This document shows, piece by piece, positions 12,085 to 26,360 of a stretch of DNA of 64,000 nucleotides (position 1 is its first letter; every line of letters begins with the position of its first letter). The stretch spans positions 39,065,052 to 39,129,051 of the forward strand of contig NC_052018.1 in NCBI RefSeq assembly GCF_015832195.1, in the 5' to 3' direction. The translations under genes were made by a program, and so were the position numbers. Below the pieces are notes generated by a model. The model made no database searches, had not been told where the DNA came from, and saw only the letters and a list, made by a program, of their open reading frames with translations. Source of the stretch: Motacilla alba alba (Eukaryota; Chordata; Aves; Passeriformes; Motacillidae).

Positions 12085-13408
12085 TCATTTAGCAGTGTGT
12101 GGCCTCTGGAATCAGAACAATGCTTTCAGGAGTTTAAGGAGACATAGTGGTACTGCTGCACTCTTACTCAGAAATCTATTTTAAGGTGAACATGTAATTT
12201 TCAAAGTCAGTGCATATAAATTCAAACAATTGTTTCATTTTCAGCTTCAAGTTACACAAATTATCAGTGCAAATTTCTTTACAAGCACAGAATTTCCTAT
12301 ATACCTGACTGATGTGTTCACGCAACAACAAGCTCCATGTCTCTTGTGTGTGTCTTGATTATCTACACTTATCTCCACAAGTCAGAATATGACTGCTCTG
12401 TGCAATCTCTTTGCAGGTGGAGGGATTAATTTTCATATGTTTTACAAGGCACGCAAAGCTACATTTCTTTGTTTTGATGCACTGGGTAAGCCACACTTAA
12501 TATGCAAAGATGGGTACTGTTCTCAGGAAGAGAGTAGATATTTGGAGCAGAAATAATATAGATCCAAACTTAAATGGAAAAATAGATTAATAGGTGGATA
12601 TGCATCTAAAAATGTTATAAGAACTGATAGACAGGATTTAGTTTTCTTGGTTTACCTATGACATTTGTATCTCTTTTTTTTAACCAGTTCAAAGTTATTC
12701 TATTTTTGCATACTGCACAGGCACATTTGAGAACAAGTTCATCCACAGACTAACCAGAAATGTTAAGTTAATTGGGGAAAAAAAAGAGGAAGATAGTGCT
12801 GGATACTCCTAATAGAAGCACCAGACAGGCATTATGTACAGTACTTTATCCCAAAACATGCTCATAAACTTGTTCTGTATATGCATTATATGTTTTCTCT
12901 GTCTTGATTTCCTCTCGTTAGAGGTCTGACAAGGATGAAAAAGATACTGAAATTCAGAACAAATGACAGTATCACTACTATATAAGAATTATGTTTTATG
13001 CATCTGTCCATATCATGATGAAAAGCCATAATATTTGACTTACAGCCTAGGAATTTAAAAATATCTCACACTGATATTTTTCATTCCATAAAATTACTTG
13101 TTCATATGAGTTTGAGTAATATATTTGGAGAAATACAAAGTATTTCTCACACCATTTGGAATAACTGTTCATTTCTCCAAGAAAAATTCAGATTATGTCA
13201 GTTTATGTTAAAAAAAAGATTAATTTGCCAATGAGTCAAATAAATGTGTTTGCCTTTAAGAGAAGAAGGAATAATGGTAGACATTCCCAAATGGAAATGA
13301 GGTCTTGGGTAATTTCATAAGGTGTATTTCTGATATGAAAATCTCCATACAACCGTACTTATTCTGTATGTGTCTTAGTATTTCCTTGGATAAAGAAATC
13401 CCTTAGAG

Positions 13409-13460
13409 TTTTTTTTGGGGTTTTTTGTTTTGTTTTGTTTTGTTTTTTAATTTTTTATTT
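13409..13460. repeat. G/T-interrupted poly-T tract
   Basis: Runs of T broken by GGGG and single Gs, followed by several TTTTG units, form a low-complexity tract. It is one of a dozen or so similar tracts in the window on either strand; no LINE or LTR body is attached. Confidence 0.85.
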
Positions 13461-13959
13461 GTGCTACTTGTTCATGTAATCAAAGTTTAGGTTAAACTAT
13501 CTCACCATACTTATCATGTAATTTCTTCAGATTTCTAGAAGACATCATCTTTTGCAACTTCCTTTTAGTCTCATGAGAGACTTGGTTCAGGTTAGCCTTT
13601 TATATTTCTCTAGCTTTATATAATCTGCCTGCCCTTCCCTCTGTCTTTTATCCTCTTGTCCTATCTTTAGAATAATGAAATGAGTGGGACTGCTCCACAC
13701 CAAATTCCAGAAGAGACAGTCCTAAGACCTTAAGCATTCTGCCCATTTTGTGAGTCAGTTAGCAGCTATAACCTAAATTTTGCTTTAGATGGTAATTCGT
13801 GTACTTTATGATTGCAAAATTCAGACTTATTTCCTCTTTAAATTAGTTTAATAATATTGAATTTCAGATTAAATGACCTTAATCCTTTATTCTCTTTATT
13901 GTCTAGCCTGTAAATACAATAAAGGCAAGAAAATATATGTTTCCAATGTGTTTTCATTT

Positions 13960-14035
13960 TATAGGTATACATATAAATTCATATATATGTATAAATTTAT
14001 ATATAAATATATAATTAGATCTATATCTATATTAA
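13960..14035. repeat. TA-rich low-complexity stretch
   Basis: This segment is almost wholly A and T, dominated by ATATA and TATAA units with occasional G or C. It is an imperfect TA dinucleotide tract and the coding frame across it has no meaning. Confidence 0.75.
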
Positions 14036-15870
14036 TAGGCTTTATAACAGGATTTATCAGAAGAGATTGAGACAAGAAAACTAAGGGAGAGCATCACCTC
14101 CAGAAAGAGACAAATGTCAAAACTTTTAGTAAACACAAGCAAAGGGCTTCTGTTCATGGAAGAAGGTGAGGGATACAGAGAATTGAATTTCAATTTGTAG
14201 AGGGACCATGGTGCACAGACTATTAGAAAAAGAAAATGCTAAGAGAAGAGGAAGGGACATTCAGTAGCAATTCAGAAGGGAAGGAAGCCCTTCGGAAAGG
14301 AGGATGATTCAATAGCTTACCAGAGCCAGAGTTAAAGCAGATCATGGCTTTTAGGGGCTAAGGCTTCAGTGTGCAACAAGAGGAGAAAGGTTGATTGGCA
14401 GATGATTAGAAAAAAGTTAAAGAATCTTGGAGGGGAAAAGATGTTGGAATGAACATGAGTGAGTGCAGTGCAATGGGACATTCTTAAGAAGCTGAGGTTT
14501 TATGAACAAGATCTTTAATGTCAGTCTTCCCAACAAAATGTACTCTCACTGAAATTAGAACTCACTTACAGACCCATGTTAATTAACTTTTGCCATGTTC
14601 ACTGACTGTGTTTAAAGGGTGTCAGTAGTAATGAATAATCAGGAATAAAAATGAAATATAATCACTTAATATTAAACTTCTTCTTTGGTGTCGAATCACC
14701 ACAAATTTCCAGACTAAAGCTGTGTATACACTGTTGCAGTTTTAGTTGTTTTAAAGTGCTATTAGGAATAATTTAAAGGGGATAAAATAACAAGAAAAGA
14801 AGCAAGCAACTTTCAGTATTCTCTCAAGTTACTTATTTTCGATCACTAATAGAAAATAGAGCTAAATCCTCATTCAACAGAAGGTGTTAAAGCCCTTCTT
14901 TGAACTTGGTGGAAGAATATACTGACACTAATCAACTGTATTCTTTTTCCTTTAAATTTATTTCATCAGTCTTTCTTTATCCCCTCAAAACCAAACCAAT
15001 CTTTCTTCATCTTTAAAACCTTTATTAAGCAATGAAAGAATATCTCCTCCTGTATCTGCCTGATGATTTGAAGGAATGTCATAAAAAGCATTCCAGAGCA
15101 TCAGAATGACTGAGGTTATCTGATGGGTTTAAAATATCTGCTGTGTGTTCCTCCATCCCTCTCATGTAGAAGAAATATAAATGAGAAACATAATCACATA
15201 TTACGTTCAGTTTCTTTTCTTTTACTTTAACTTGCCTGACAATGATACTGCATGTTAAAAAAGCCAGAGTGTTAAAAAAGCCAGCCAGTCATACTTTGAA
15301 AATTCTATTAGGTCTTAAGTAACCCATAAATTTCTATATTCAAATAAATGCCTTAGAAATATGTGTGCATATGTGTTTTGAAATTTTGTATGCATATATT
15401 CATTCTCTGGTAGCTAGCCAAAAATTTCAGTTTAGGAAGAAAACTGAATGTGTCATGTCTTACTTGCAGTTCTCATGCCCAGTGATAACTTTAACGCAAA
15501 TTAGGAAGAGTTCTGGTGAAAAAGTTATTGCATTAAGCTGGAAGAGGTGAAGTTTGGTTTGCACTGTTTTTTTTTGTACCTGGAAGCAGCTTTTACTGAA
15601 TGAGGGAGGTGTGGAACTTTGAAACTTAAGCTGGAAATAAATTTAAAGGAAATACACCAAATTACCTCTCTAGAGACACCCACCATGGATATCAATCTCA
15701 CTGCTTCAAGTGAAGAAGGGAGGATGGTGATGAGCAGTAGGTAATGCAGCCCTGCTTTGACAGAAGGGTCATGTTGCCTACAGAAAATTCTTTCAACCTA
15801 AATTATTCAATAATTTGGGGATTAAAAAAAAAAAAGGAGAGAGAGAGGATAAGTAGGCTTTAAGTCAGTC

Positions 15871-15887
15871 TCATATCTCAGATATGA
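15871..15887. repeat. 17-base palindrome around a single C
   Basis: TCATATCT and AGATATGA flank one central C at 15879, giving an exact 8-bp inverted repeat. The arms are AT-rich, so chance occurrence is quite possible in this composition. Confidence 0.7.
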
Positions 15888-18654
15888 AGATATTAAAAAT
15901 CTTAGATTAGTAATCTGAACTACTCATCTACAGCTAACTAATGCAAGAACTTTCACTGATTTTGGAATAGTTGAGATGACTTATCTGGAAAACAAAATTT
16001 TAATTTACAGGTAAAGTGAAAGCAGCTGAATCCTACTTCCCCTAAAATCATTTTTGTCAGTCCTTTCACCAGCTTGGTTGTATTACTGAACTTTTGCTAC
16101 TAACAGAGACTTAATTCCAGAGCTTTCCCAAACAGGGTCAGCACAAAACTACTCCCTTTTTTGATTGATTCATGTTTATACCATTTTTATTACAAAATAT
16201 CTATCTGGTTTCACATCTCAAATCCAAAAATGTCATTAACAGTTCTACTATCAGCTGATCCTCCCACTGATGCTGAGGTATATATGACCTTCTCTTCCAG
16301 CCAGACAATTGATTCTATCACTGACAGCACAAAAAGCAACCACATACAAATGATCAGGTGAGCTATTTTGTCTATCCAGATCATATTTATGCTCATGCTA
16401 CAACTGAATAAAAATATCTGAAAATCAAAGCAATGGGGCTAAAATACATCCTTCTCTTGTAGTGTAGGGTTGTTTTTGTGTTGGCTTGTTTTGTTTGTTT
16501 TTTCCCTCCAAAACCAATCTTTATCCTTTTCTGTAAACACAGGCATGGCAACTGTTTTCCCACACACTAAGTATATTCTAAAATTTTGAAGAAATATTTT
16601 GGGTTTAGCAATCAGAATCTAAGCTCTTGTTTTTTAGGGTTTTATTTTTAGCAAGTATTTAAAAGAAAATGTTGTCCGATAAAAAATAATTTTGTGCACA
16701 CCCTTCATGAAGGAAATGAAAACCTCGATCAGCTCTAGTGAGATGAAAGAAAGGAATAAACATGGTCAAGGCAATTTCTGGACTCCAATCATCTTTGAAT
16801 GTGTGGGGAGGGTGATGTTGTTTTCTTTATATGTATGAATACAGAACTGAAGGGGACCAAGGGATACTGTTACAGTATTATCCATTCAACTATGTTTTGT
16901 GCATTATCTGAAAAATTAAATTATTTCAGATTGCTTTGTCCCATTAGTACTTCATTCATCTGACCACTGTGATAGGCTTTCTGCATTTTTGCTGATAAGC
17001 ATGAAGTGGTTCCTGGAATAAATCTAAGAGTTTTTGGCTGGTATTATTTAACACTATCTAGGATGGATTCCAATATTCATGGTGTTTTTCTGCTTTTCCT
17101 GGTATTCAAGTATTTCAGTATGTGCTTGTTTGACATGGACACCATGACTGCGATGCAATCATTCATAAGCATTGTTTGATCCCTGCAAAATGGAGCAATA
17201 TGCCTTTATATCTCTAAGCATGGAGAAAAGGATTGAATAAAGTGGTGATACTCATTTCCTGATTTCCAGATGACTAAGTTTTCCAGGGTCACTAATACTC
17301 ATGCACTTACAATTTCACTCAAACAAATCCCAGCCTTTTCTCAAAGGACTTCTCCATTTCACCTAGTACACACTCCTGGCAGCAGTGAATTCGTGATCAG
17401 TTTGCAGCAAGTCCTTTGCCTCATTCCAAGGAAAAAAGAAACTTGCCAGAACACATACTTGTCCTCCTGACTTCCAAATCCATGGGAGATGTAAATCTGT
17501 ATAGTGAAGAGAATTACTTAATTTCTTTGATTTTCCTCACAATTTTCTGGCAAAATCATAGCTAAGGTTTTCTTACTCTTCACAGCTTTATGTGCACTGA
17601 TGCCATTACCGACAGACATCCCAATACCTCCTTGAGACAAGAGGTTAACTTTAATCCACTTTCTCCTTATAAGTCTAAATTTTTACAACATAAGTGAAAA
17701 TCAGCATTGTTTCATAATGTCTAAGCCCCACCATATATTTATAGTGTCTTTATATGAATATATTATATATATACATATGGATATTATCTAAGATAGATTT
17801 TAATATCTAGATTGTGGCACCTGGGAGATACTGTAGCTAAAGGTTCATGTTTTTCCAGTATCATATTTCAATTTGAATGTTCTCATAGATTTCTAAGACA
17901 GAAATTTAAAATTGAGACAGAAATGGAAATCAAAACAAACTGTAAATATACCATCTTAAATTTTTGGTGCCTTTTTTGAGTTAAACAATACCTATAGTTC
18001 TCACCTATAAAGTATTACTACAAAAAGTGTCATGACTATTCCAAAGGATTTGGAAAGCTTAACTATTGCAACACTAGCACCACAGATTACACAGAATGTA
18101 TTAGTGCTAGAAAATACAATTTTCTGCTAAGCTTTATGGATGCCTCAGACAGTTATTGTTGAAATAACAAAGTAGAGTTGGGAGTTTTCTACATTCTCCC
18201 ACAGCAATATATATAAAACCATAATACTTGGAATTTCCTATATTTCTCATTTAGGATATTGCTCAAAACTTCAAAAAGCATTTTCCTTTTTATTCTAGAA
18301 GTATATTGCCATTTTTGGATAGTGTTTTTAGTTATAAATATTTATCACAGAAGGTCCCAAGAATTCACAAACTAATAACACACCCATTCTTTGACTAGAA
18401 TGGCCATTTTCTGGCAAAATTAATACTACTAAGAAAAAAGAGCATCTGAAGAATTTACTGTATTGAGCCCATCACATCGGCCAATTGCCAAGCACTTAAT
18501 ATGCCAATATTTTGAGGATACAAGTTAAGGTAACAGATTTTTAGCCTAACACTTAGTATGACAGAATGTTTACAAGAGTCTTCCTAACAGGTCATTATGG
18601 ATGCTACAAAAAACCTCCGGTGACACAGCCAGTCAGTGCAGCCAGGGAGGTTAT

Positions 18655-18668
18655 AAACACTAGTGTTT
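18655..18668. repeat. 14-bp perfect palindrome
   Basis: AAACACTAGTGTTT reads the same on both strands with no spacer. It lies beside a locally GC-richer segment (18605-18690). It could be a dimeric transcription-factor site, but no specific family is assigned. Confidence 0.7.
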
Positions 18669-19546
18669 TTCCAGGGTGACAAGGACCTGAAAAAGAGAAA
18701 GGCTATGAGATGAAAAAATTCAAAGTACTGAGACTGAAATGACAGTTATAAACATTGTGAATTATACTCTGAGAAAGGCCACAGTGTGTGCCAGCAAAGT
18801 GAATTGCTGGCTATCAAACGCTTGGAGGGGGAGGAGGGAGGCAAAGGAAGAAAAAAGAGGTGTATAGTTATGAACTGCTTAATGGGAACTTTTCTCATAC
18901 TTTGCTGACCTGGCAGAAATATTTTGGGCTCCTAATTGCAGCTCTTTTCACAGCTCAACAGGCACCAGGTTTCCCATCATATACGAGTTTTTCTAGTCTT
19001 CATTGTGCTGTCTGGAAGTGACAAGAAGAAAAAGAAGCTTGTTTTGACAAATCTTTCCCCCCTAAAAAAGCAGTCAATGAACATTTGATCTCAAATGGGT
19101 CATTTGTTGATAGTGAGGAGCTATGGAAAAATAAATTTGTTTTATATTTTCCACTGGCAATGGGTGGACTTAGAGGTAAAATGGATATAAGAAGGGAGCT
19201 ATCAATAACTCGCACCATCTCTTTAATGTTATTACAATACAGGGGAAAGAAGGAAAATGAGTTGATAAATACTAGAGAAGTTTAGGAACAATGATAAAGA
19301 AAAAGAAAGCTACTAATAATTGATCTGCTGCTACAATCATAGTGATTTTGTATAAGACAAAAAAGTACATGCTTACATAGAATAAAAGTAATAATTATAA
19401 ATAAAATTTCTTGTCAATTAATGAAATCATTGATGAGAGTTCTTCCCTCAAATATGGACAAATGTGGTATTTTCTTCAAGTGACAAGATCAAGATGTCAA
19501 CTTTATTTTTACAACAACTTTCATAAGACTTCCAAGTGAAAATGAA

Positions 19547-20120
19547 ACACAGAATCAAAGAACCGGTGAGGCTGGGAGGGCCCACATTGAGCCATCTGGT
19601 CCAGCCTGGCTGTTCAAGCACAGTCACCCTAGAGCACAGGATTGTGTGCAGACAGTTCTCAAATATCTCCAGTGAGGGAGACTCCACAACCTCTCTGGAC
19701 AATCTGTTCCAGTGCTCAGTCACCTGCACAGTACAGAAGCTCTTCCTCATGCTCAGGTGGAACTTCCTGTGCATCAGTTTCTGCCCATTGCATCTTGTCC
19801 TGTGGCTTAGCACCACCAGGAAGAGCCTTGCTCCATTCTCTTAGCACCCTCCTTTGGAGACTTACAGACATTGATGAGGTCACCTCTCGGTAATCTCTTC
19901 TTGGGCATGAACAAACCCAGCTTCCTCAGCCTTTCCTCAGAAGAGAGATGCTCCAGGCCCTTAATCAAATTTGCAAACCTCTGCTGGAGCTGCTCCAGGA
20001 GCTCCATGACTCTCTTGTACTGAGGAACACAGAACTGGACACAGCACTCCAGATATGGCCCCACCAGGGCTGAGTAGAGGGGCAGGATCACCTCCCTCGA
20101 CCTACTGGCAATGCTCAAAT
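19547..20120 (-). mobile_element. CR1 LINE, 5'-truncated, antisense
   Basis: Read on the minus strand, this is the C-terminal ORF2 region and 3' UTR of a CR1 element, ending in a GATTCTGTGT tail at 19547. The truncated 5' end lies near 20120, after the AGGTCGAGGGAGG string. It shares the same landmark strings as the copy at 9910-10684 (for example ACTGATGCACAGGAAGTTCC on the sense strand), so the two are of the same or closely related subfamilies. Confidence 0.94.
19600..20118 (-). pseudogene. CR1 ORF2 C-terminal remnant, frameshifted
   Basis: The minus strand encodes SREVILPLYSALVGPYLE, then LEQLQQRFANLIKGLEHLS, then RKLGLFMPKKRLPRGDLINV in one frame (20118-19807). The final segment, CNGQKLMHRKFHLSMRK and EHWNRLSREVVESPSLEI, is in a different frame (from 19816 downward), so a frameshift lies near 19810-19820. 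The enzyme core is missing by truncation. This is a dead LINE protein fragment; it is less decayed than the copy at 9910 because the first 100 codons remain open. Confidence 0.9.
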
Positions 20121-22438
20121 GGCATCCTTTTTAAAGCAGCAGAAGTCTCAGTATCTCAGACAGAAAATACAACTAATTTGCTATTTTAAAATTTTTATAA
20201 TTTTTTTTAACTTTGTAAGTTACAAGCACAGCATGTACTGTGAAATTGTTTCCCTTCAATAGAAAAGGACAAGGATGGATAAAAATTTTAATAGTGTCTG
20301 ATTCATGAGATTTATGGGAATGAAGATGATTAGTTGCAAGTTTTTCAACTAAACCACAGTACTTCTCATTAATAAAATCTTGAACAAAATATTCAGTATG
20401 ACATGGTCAAAAAAGCAACCTCATTGGTGGACTACGTTAAGTAATATGTGGTAGGGGATTTTCTTGTTTGTTTCAATCAAAACTTCATTTTATCATCAGG
20501 AAAACAAAAAAAAAAAACTTTAAGAAAATCACAAGAACCACCAAGCTCTTGGTCTTATCAAGTAGTATATAAGACTTTAGGACTTTATGAAACAGTTACT
20601 GTAAGTATATGACAGGAATATATTTGCTTCGGATAGGGAACAAGGAGAATGAAGGTGTTAGCAGAGGTGTGAGGAAGGAGAAATTGTGAGTGCTAAAACT
20701 ATCAGGGAGAGTTAAAATCTTATTTGCACTCACAACTGAATATTATATAAATAAGTAATCTAATTTGACAAACATAAGAATTGCTTAGCTAAAAATGGTG
20801 TGGATCCTAAATATTTAATAAAACCTAAGTCTGCAATATTATAATTAACTGTTTAAACCATGGCAGAGTATATGGCAAAAATATGGCAAAAGACTGACCA
20901 GAGCAAATAAAATGGTACCCAGTCCATAAAAAAAACCAAAAAAACAAAAAAACCCACTAGAATACTAAAGAAAAAACCTACTATGATTCTCAAACCACTC
21001 AACACCAAGAAACAGAACATCTGGCCTTCAGGGAGCATAAATCCAATTAACAGTAATGGAGCATGCAAATTCATGCCAGCTGAGAATCTGACCCCAGCTT
21101 TGGTCAATGAATCACAATTTTTTCCCCTTATTTTTATGATCATATTTATGTCTGTATTTTAAAGAGAAAATAACTGATATTTCTTCCATTAAAAAGTACT
21201 TTGTGGTTTGGCTGACTTCTCTGACAGTGACACATTGAGAACATTAATCTAGAGTTGGTTTGTGGGTTTTTTCTTCCAGAGGTCCCCATGATAAGGAACA
21301 GCAGATTTCCTGCTAAATGTCCTAGTGGTGAGCAATACAAGTCCACTTATAATGGCTCAAAATAAATGAATGAGTTATCACTCAATACAGCCAGGAAATG
21401 CAGTGCTATCCTACAACTGACATAGCTGACATATCTCTCTGCATTATAATGAATTACTGACACCACATAAAAGGAATTGAATTCTATACATTATTATAAA
21501 AATATCAAAATATCAAAGCATTCAGAGGCACAGTTGAAATAAATAATTTATTGGGCCACAGGTCCTTCAAAGTGAACAGAAATTCAAGAATTAAATAATT
21601 AAGTTGTAGGGTGTTAAAGAGCACATATGCCTTTCTTAATTTTACAGTACAGTCTGTATAGTCCCCATTAAAGTTAATCACTGATCACCCATTAACATAA
21701 ACACTTGACAGTATTTCATGCACTGTATTTATAAAGTTTGGATCATATCTATCAACTCTGTGTAATGTGGAAAACTACTGATGTGGAAATTTTAAACCAA
21801 ATTTCTATGACATTTTGAATAATTAGTAGTATGTCCCCTATCTGGCCAATAATCTGAACATTGCATCTCAAAATGTAATCATCAGGCCTTCTCTGACTCT
21901 GTTAGGGCCTAATTAATTGTTGGATGGCTACAAAATTTCTTTAAGTCCACTGAAAAGCTTTCCAGCAACTTCTCTGAGTCTGCATCAGTTAAGAAAAGTA
22001 CAAAAGCCATAATATCAGGAGTATCAAGAGAAAAGAAAATTACCCTGCAAAGAATGGTAAGATGAAAAAAATATCTTCTGACAAATATTTTTCAGAATTA
22101 CTTTGTGTTGAGTTCCCAGAAATAGTACCATAGCACAACTCTGTAAAAAAACCATTTTAAAAGCATGGTGTATGTGTTTGCATAATTTTGGAGGGCTTAT
22201 TCCCTAAATGTATGGCACTTCATCTGACCAGGGTCTTAGACTGTAGTTTATTTGCACTTATTTACTGTAGTTGGGATGCCTCGATGAGAAAATCGACTGC
22301 TTCAAATATCTTTTCCCTTTGTAAAGTGCAATAAGATCAAAACAAAGACAGAATCGTGTAATCTTCCCTGAGTTCTTTGTGGGCAAAAGAATATTAATAA
22401 GCTTCACATACTGCTGGAAAATACATTATTGTATGTTT

Positions 22439-22462
22439 ATATTATATATATATATATATAAA
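22439..22462. repeat. TA dinucleotide microsatellite
   Basis: An uninterrupted alternation of T and A of roughly ten units lies within a larger AT-only segment (about 22430-22475). Confidence 0.85.
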
Positions 22463-24511
22463 ATATTATAATAATTCACACAAGGCTATAGGGAGTGCAC
22501 ATCAGAGAATTAAAAGTAGTTGTGCCTCATGCTCTGTAATGTCTAAAATATGTGCAGTAGTTTGGAACTGCAATTTGCTGCTACTTTTTTTTTTAGTCAT
22601 TGATTCTGGACATCTCTTCTTATCAAATATAATACCACTGATATGATCTACAGTATCTCTTGTTCATGGCAGAAAATAAAAAAATGTTATAAATAAAGAG
22701 GCAGTCATGAGTTTTGCTATATGGTTTCTATTTATTGTTTTTAAGCTATTTTTTCATATTGTAAATACTATCAGATGAATTAATTTCAGAAATTTGGTTC
22801 TGTAATTTATTCTTTTGAACACTTTTCTTTAAAATAACTTTTTGAAAAGCTTCTCTGGGACTAAAAAATAAAAAAAATATTTTCAATAGGTCTTGTGACA
22901 GTCTCACATTCTCATTAATGGTGGTCCAAAATTCTGTGGAAAAAGATCTGCAACTGATCCTTGAAATAATACATTTTTCCAATAAAAGAAAAAAAAAGAA
23001 AAAATTATGATCTATGAAAATTTTGAAGTGTTAATACAGATCCTTTGGTTCTAAAAAGTTCAGGGATTCTGGGGTTCAAAAAAGTTCAGGGATTAACAGC
23101 AGTTGGTAAAAAGTTTCAAGGAAATAATCCCAATTGGTCCATGGAATACCAAAACAACATAACTTTAATATGCTATTTCATATGTAAAATTACTTGAGTT
23201 TTTTTCCCTTAAATTGGAGATTCATATAAAGAAAGAAATTAGGATCACAAAAGGCAACTAGATTTGTTGGTCTAGTCTAATTTTCTAAATGTTTAAGCTT
23301 TGATTTCTATTATTATTATTCATTTAGTTATGCAATCTAGTTGAATTGGGACACACAAGAGAGTGTGTACATAATGGCAGGACAGATGTTCTAGTATGTA
23401 GACCATTCTTTATTCCCACAGTAGTTTATATCTGATTTTATGTGTGATTTTGAGAGGAGGAGGAAAACATGATACAAGTGGCATAGGATGAGAACATTAT
23501 TTGGTAAAGTGCAACAGCAAGTTGAGTAACTATTTCAAAAGGGTGCTGTAAGTTTTCTGAGTATGTTATTTCTAGAGCTGTGTGCACCTGGTAATTTAGA
23601 GTGATGAAGAGTTCAATACATCTTTGTCCCAGCTGATATTTATCTATCTGTCTAGTGTGAGACTAGATCCCAGTGGAGTATCTATAATAATTAGACCTAC
23701 ACTCTCCTAGATTCTCTTGTAGGTTAAAGGGCACAGTCTGAAACTCTGTTCTGTTAAAAACATATTAAATATGATATTAGTGGTCTAAAGCTATATACTT
23801 CCCTAGAGATTCCCACTTTTAATAACCTCCAGTATAATAGATAAGGCAGAGGGCAGTAATCATTACTGAAATGGATTTTCTGGCAGAGTTAGACATCACC
23901 TCCAGGAATCAATAATCATTTTAAGCTAACGTGGTGATTAAATGACCTTCCTTTTATTTTCCTTCATGTTGAGTTGGTTTTTATCTTGATTTAGAGCCAT
24001 ACAGCCAGAACAAAGATAAACAGAGGACTGGCAGCATTACAGAATCACAGCAAGGCCTATCCCTTATACAGGTAAAAGCATTTTAATGTAATGAATGCAT
24101 TTGCTGCCCAATCTGTGACTTCTGAAGAATTACAATAAAAATTCTAGATGCAGACTAGATGGATGGATTATACCCCAGGATAGTTCTTGTTTTTAAAATA
24201 TTTTCACCATTAGCTTGGCTGTAGCAGGTGCTATGCTTTTATGTTTAATAATTTATTGTTATGGGGGTCCTTGAGGATATCTGTGTTGAATGCCGTTCAT
24301 TAATCCTTTCCTTTTCCACATCCTCCTGCTCTCTGTGAAGGAGTATTAGATGACTACATTCCCTTCTTTTCTCCCAAAGGAGGGAGATTGAGAAGCAGCT
24401 AACTTCAGCATGCTATGGTTTTGATGAGCTACATCTAACCAGATAAGATTATTACTAAGTTGACTTTGAATTCTTGTGTGGTTTAATTTCACTTCTTGAA
24501 ATCCAAATACC

Positions 24512-24660
24512 TTTGTTTTGGTTTTGTTGTTTTGTTTTTGGGGTTTTTGCATCTTCTGAAACATACCCTGGTTTTCTGTGCTTTGTGGGACATTTTGCTT
24601 TGGTTTTGGTTGCTTCTTTGATTTAGTTTTTGGGTTTTTGTTTTTAAATTGTTTGTTTCA
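24512..24660. repeat. Two G/T-rich poly-T tracts
   Basis: TTTTG and TTTTGG units dominate 24512-24549 and again 24594-24660, separated by about 45 bases of ordinary sequence. They resemble the other G/T-interrupted T tracts in the window. Confidence 0.75.
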
Positions 24661-25572
24661 GATACAGGATTAGAAGGGGGTTTAATTCCAGATTAGAAGA
24701 CTGCATGATGAATGCTCACAAAATAATGCACAGAACAGAAAAGCCTTGAAGGACACCCACAGAAAACATCATAAAAATGATTGTGTAGTCCGTACCAGTT
24801 TGAACAACTGGAGAGGAGCACATAATAAGTAGTGCACAATCTATAGGAACACTTGTGCTTGCAGAGTACATTGGACTCTCCATTAAAAAAACTCTTTGAA
24901 GCTGATTTTTGAGCACCTTTTAAATCTTCCTTGCCAGGTTTGTTTTGGTTTTTTTCCCCAAAGGCTTATCTGTAGAGCTAGGAAAGCACCTCTGAAAGTG
25001 AATTTAGACTTCACCAAAGAAGCAAAAGTAACCATTTAAATCTATTTAAACAATGCAGGTTTCATCTCCTTTTTTTTTTTTTTTTAGAATAAAAATTTGT
25101 GTGTATTTCAAGCATCTTTTCTGGGATCCTACAGGTCTGATCCAACAGCAAAGAGCAGAGCATTGTGCCCTTGGCAGGGAGGAGTTGATCCCAACAAGGC
25201 AGCTGCAGCAAAACCAGCACATGGCTGAGCGCCATTGCTCTCCCTCATTCACTCATTCTCCAAACTCCCATTTACCCTTACAAGCTCTTGCAATGCCTTT
25301 CAGCCCGACTTCACTGCTTTTCTCCTCTTACTGTGTCAGATATCATGAGATCTCCTTAAACTCCAGATAATGCTCTGAGGCAGAGGATTAAGACAAGATA
25401 GACATTTTTTGTCGCCCAAAGGTAGGAACTGACAGCTTATCTTTGCCAGTAGAAGCTTCCTGTGGGGCAGGCTGATTAAACCAGATGAGAAACTAACTGT
25501 TACGGAGTTGGAGGGCTTTGGATCTGATGGACATTGGATGGCTGGGAAGGCAGCAGCATAATGATTTCTTCC

Positions 25573-25601
25573 TTTTTTTTTTTTTTTTTGAAAAAAAAAA
25601 A
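25573..25601. repeat. T17-G-A11 foldback homopolymer pair
   Basis: Seventeen Ts, one G and eleven As lie head to head, so the A run can pair with the T run through a minimal turn. This may reflect slippage with template switching. It is prone to sequencing and assembly error. Confidence 0.9.
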
Positions 25602-26360
25602 GGTCAAAAGGACAAAGTGCAACAAGTTCTATTACATGCCAAGATTCATGAACCAGAAATCCTAGGATTATATTTGCTGCAGATAACTTGAAATCCACTC
25701 CCTTCTTTGCAAAATTTTGGATATTCTCTTTAAATTAGTCCATATAAATACTGTATTGATGAAATACTCATGAAAGTAATTATTTAATTACTATGAACAA
25801 ATAAAATAATAATTACAAGGCTTCATGTTGCCTAATTTTCAGCTAACTATTGAAGTTACTCCCATAATCAATAAAAGAAAACAATTACCACATTAGGGTG
25901 GGAAGAATTCACCCACTGACCATAGAGCCAGTCCAGTTTCAAGTGTAAAGCAGACAGTAAAGTTTTATGGAGTCAAAACAGGTGAGAAGAAGCTTGACAT
26001 GTAGATCTTCATATACTGCATTCAGAAGCATTTGTTTGCATGTCAAGAACATAAATTCTACTAGCTTCCTTTCAAATCCCATACTCAAAATCTTAACAGA
26101 CCCTGAATGTTTGTATAAATCTGGAATTATAAGGTCAGGATACTTAAATGGAAAGTTATGAGAGCCATACATCTAAAATAGATCTTAAAATACAATGTCC
26201 TGGTCTAAAAGATTTCAATAGGTAAGGGTTCTTAGAGTCTCAAAGAAACAAGTCAGTCCAATAAGTTATACAGATCTCTTAAATTACTAACTACTCTTAG
26301 TTTTCTTGTAATGAGATAAAGGAATGATGCAAGTATTTAATTTGATCCCACACACACATC

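Larger units (their letters stand above)
10690..19546. other. AT-rich noncoding block, no gene seen
   Basis: No gene is supported over nearly 9 kb. Open frames are 60-66 codons and compositionally like the flanking AT-rich DNA. Contents include a short TA repeat at 11378-11393, an 11-bp perfect hairpin at 12057-12084, a G/T-rich tract at 13409-13460, a TA-rich stretch at 13960-14035, a purine-rich region around 14080-14450, a 15-bp tandem repeat near 15253-15285, a palindrome at 15871-15887 and another at 18655-18668. No transposon body is recognisable. Confidence 0.7.
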
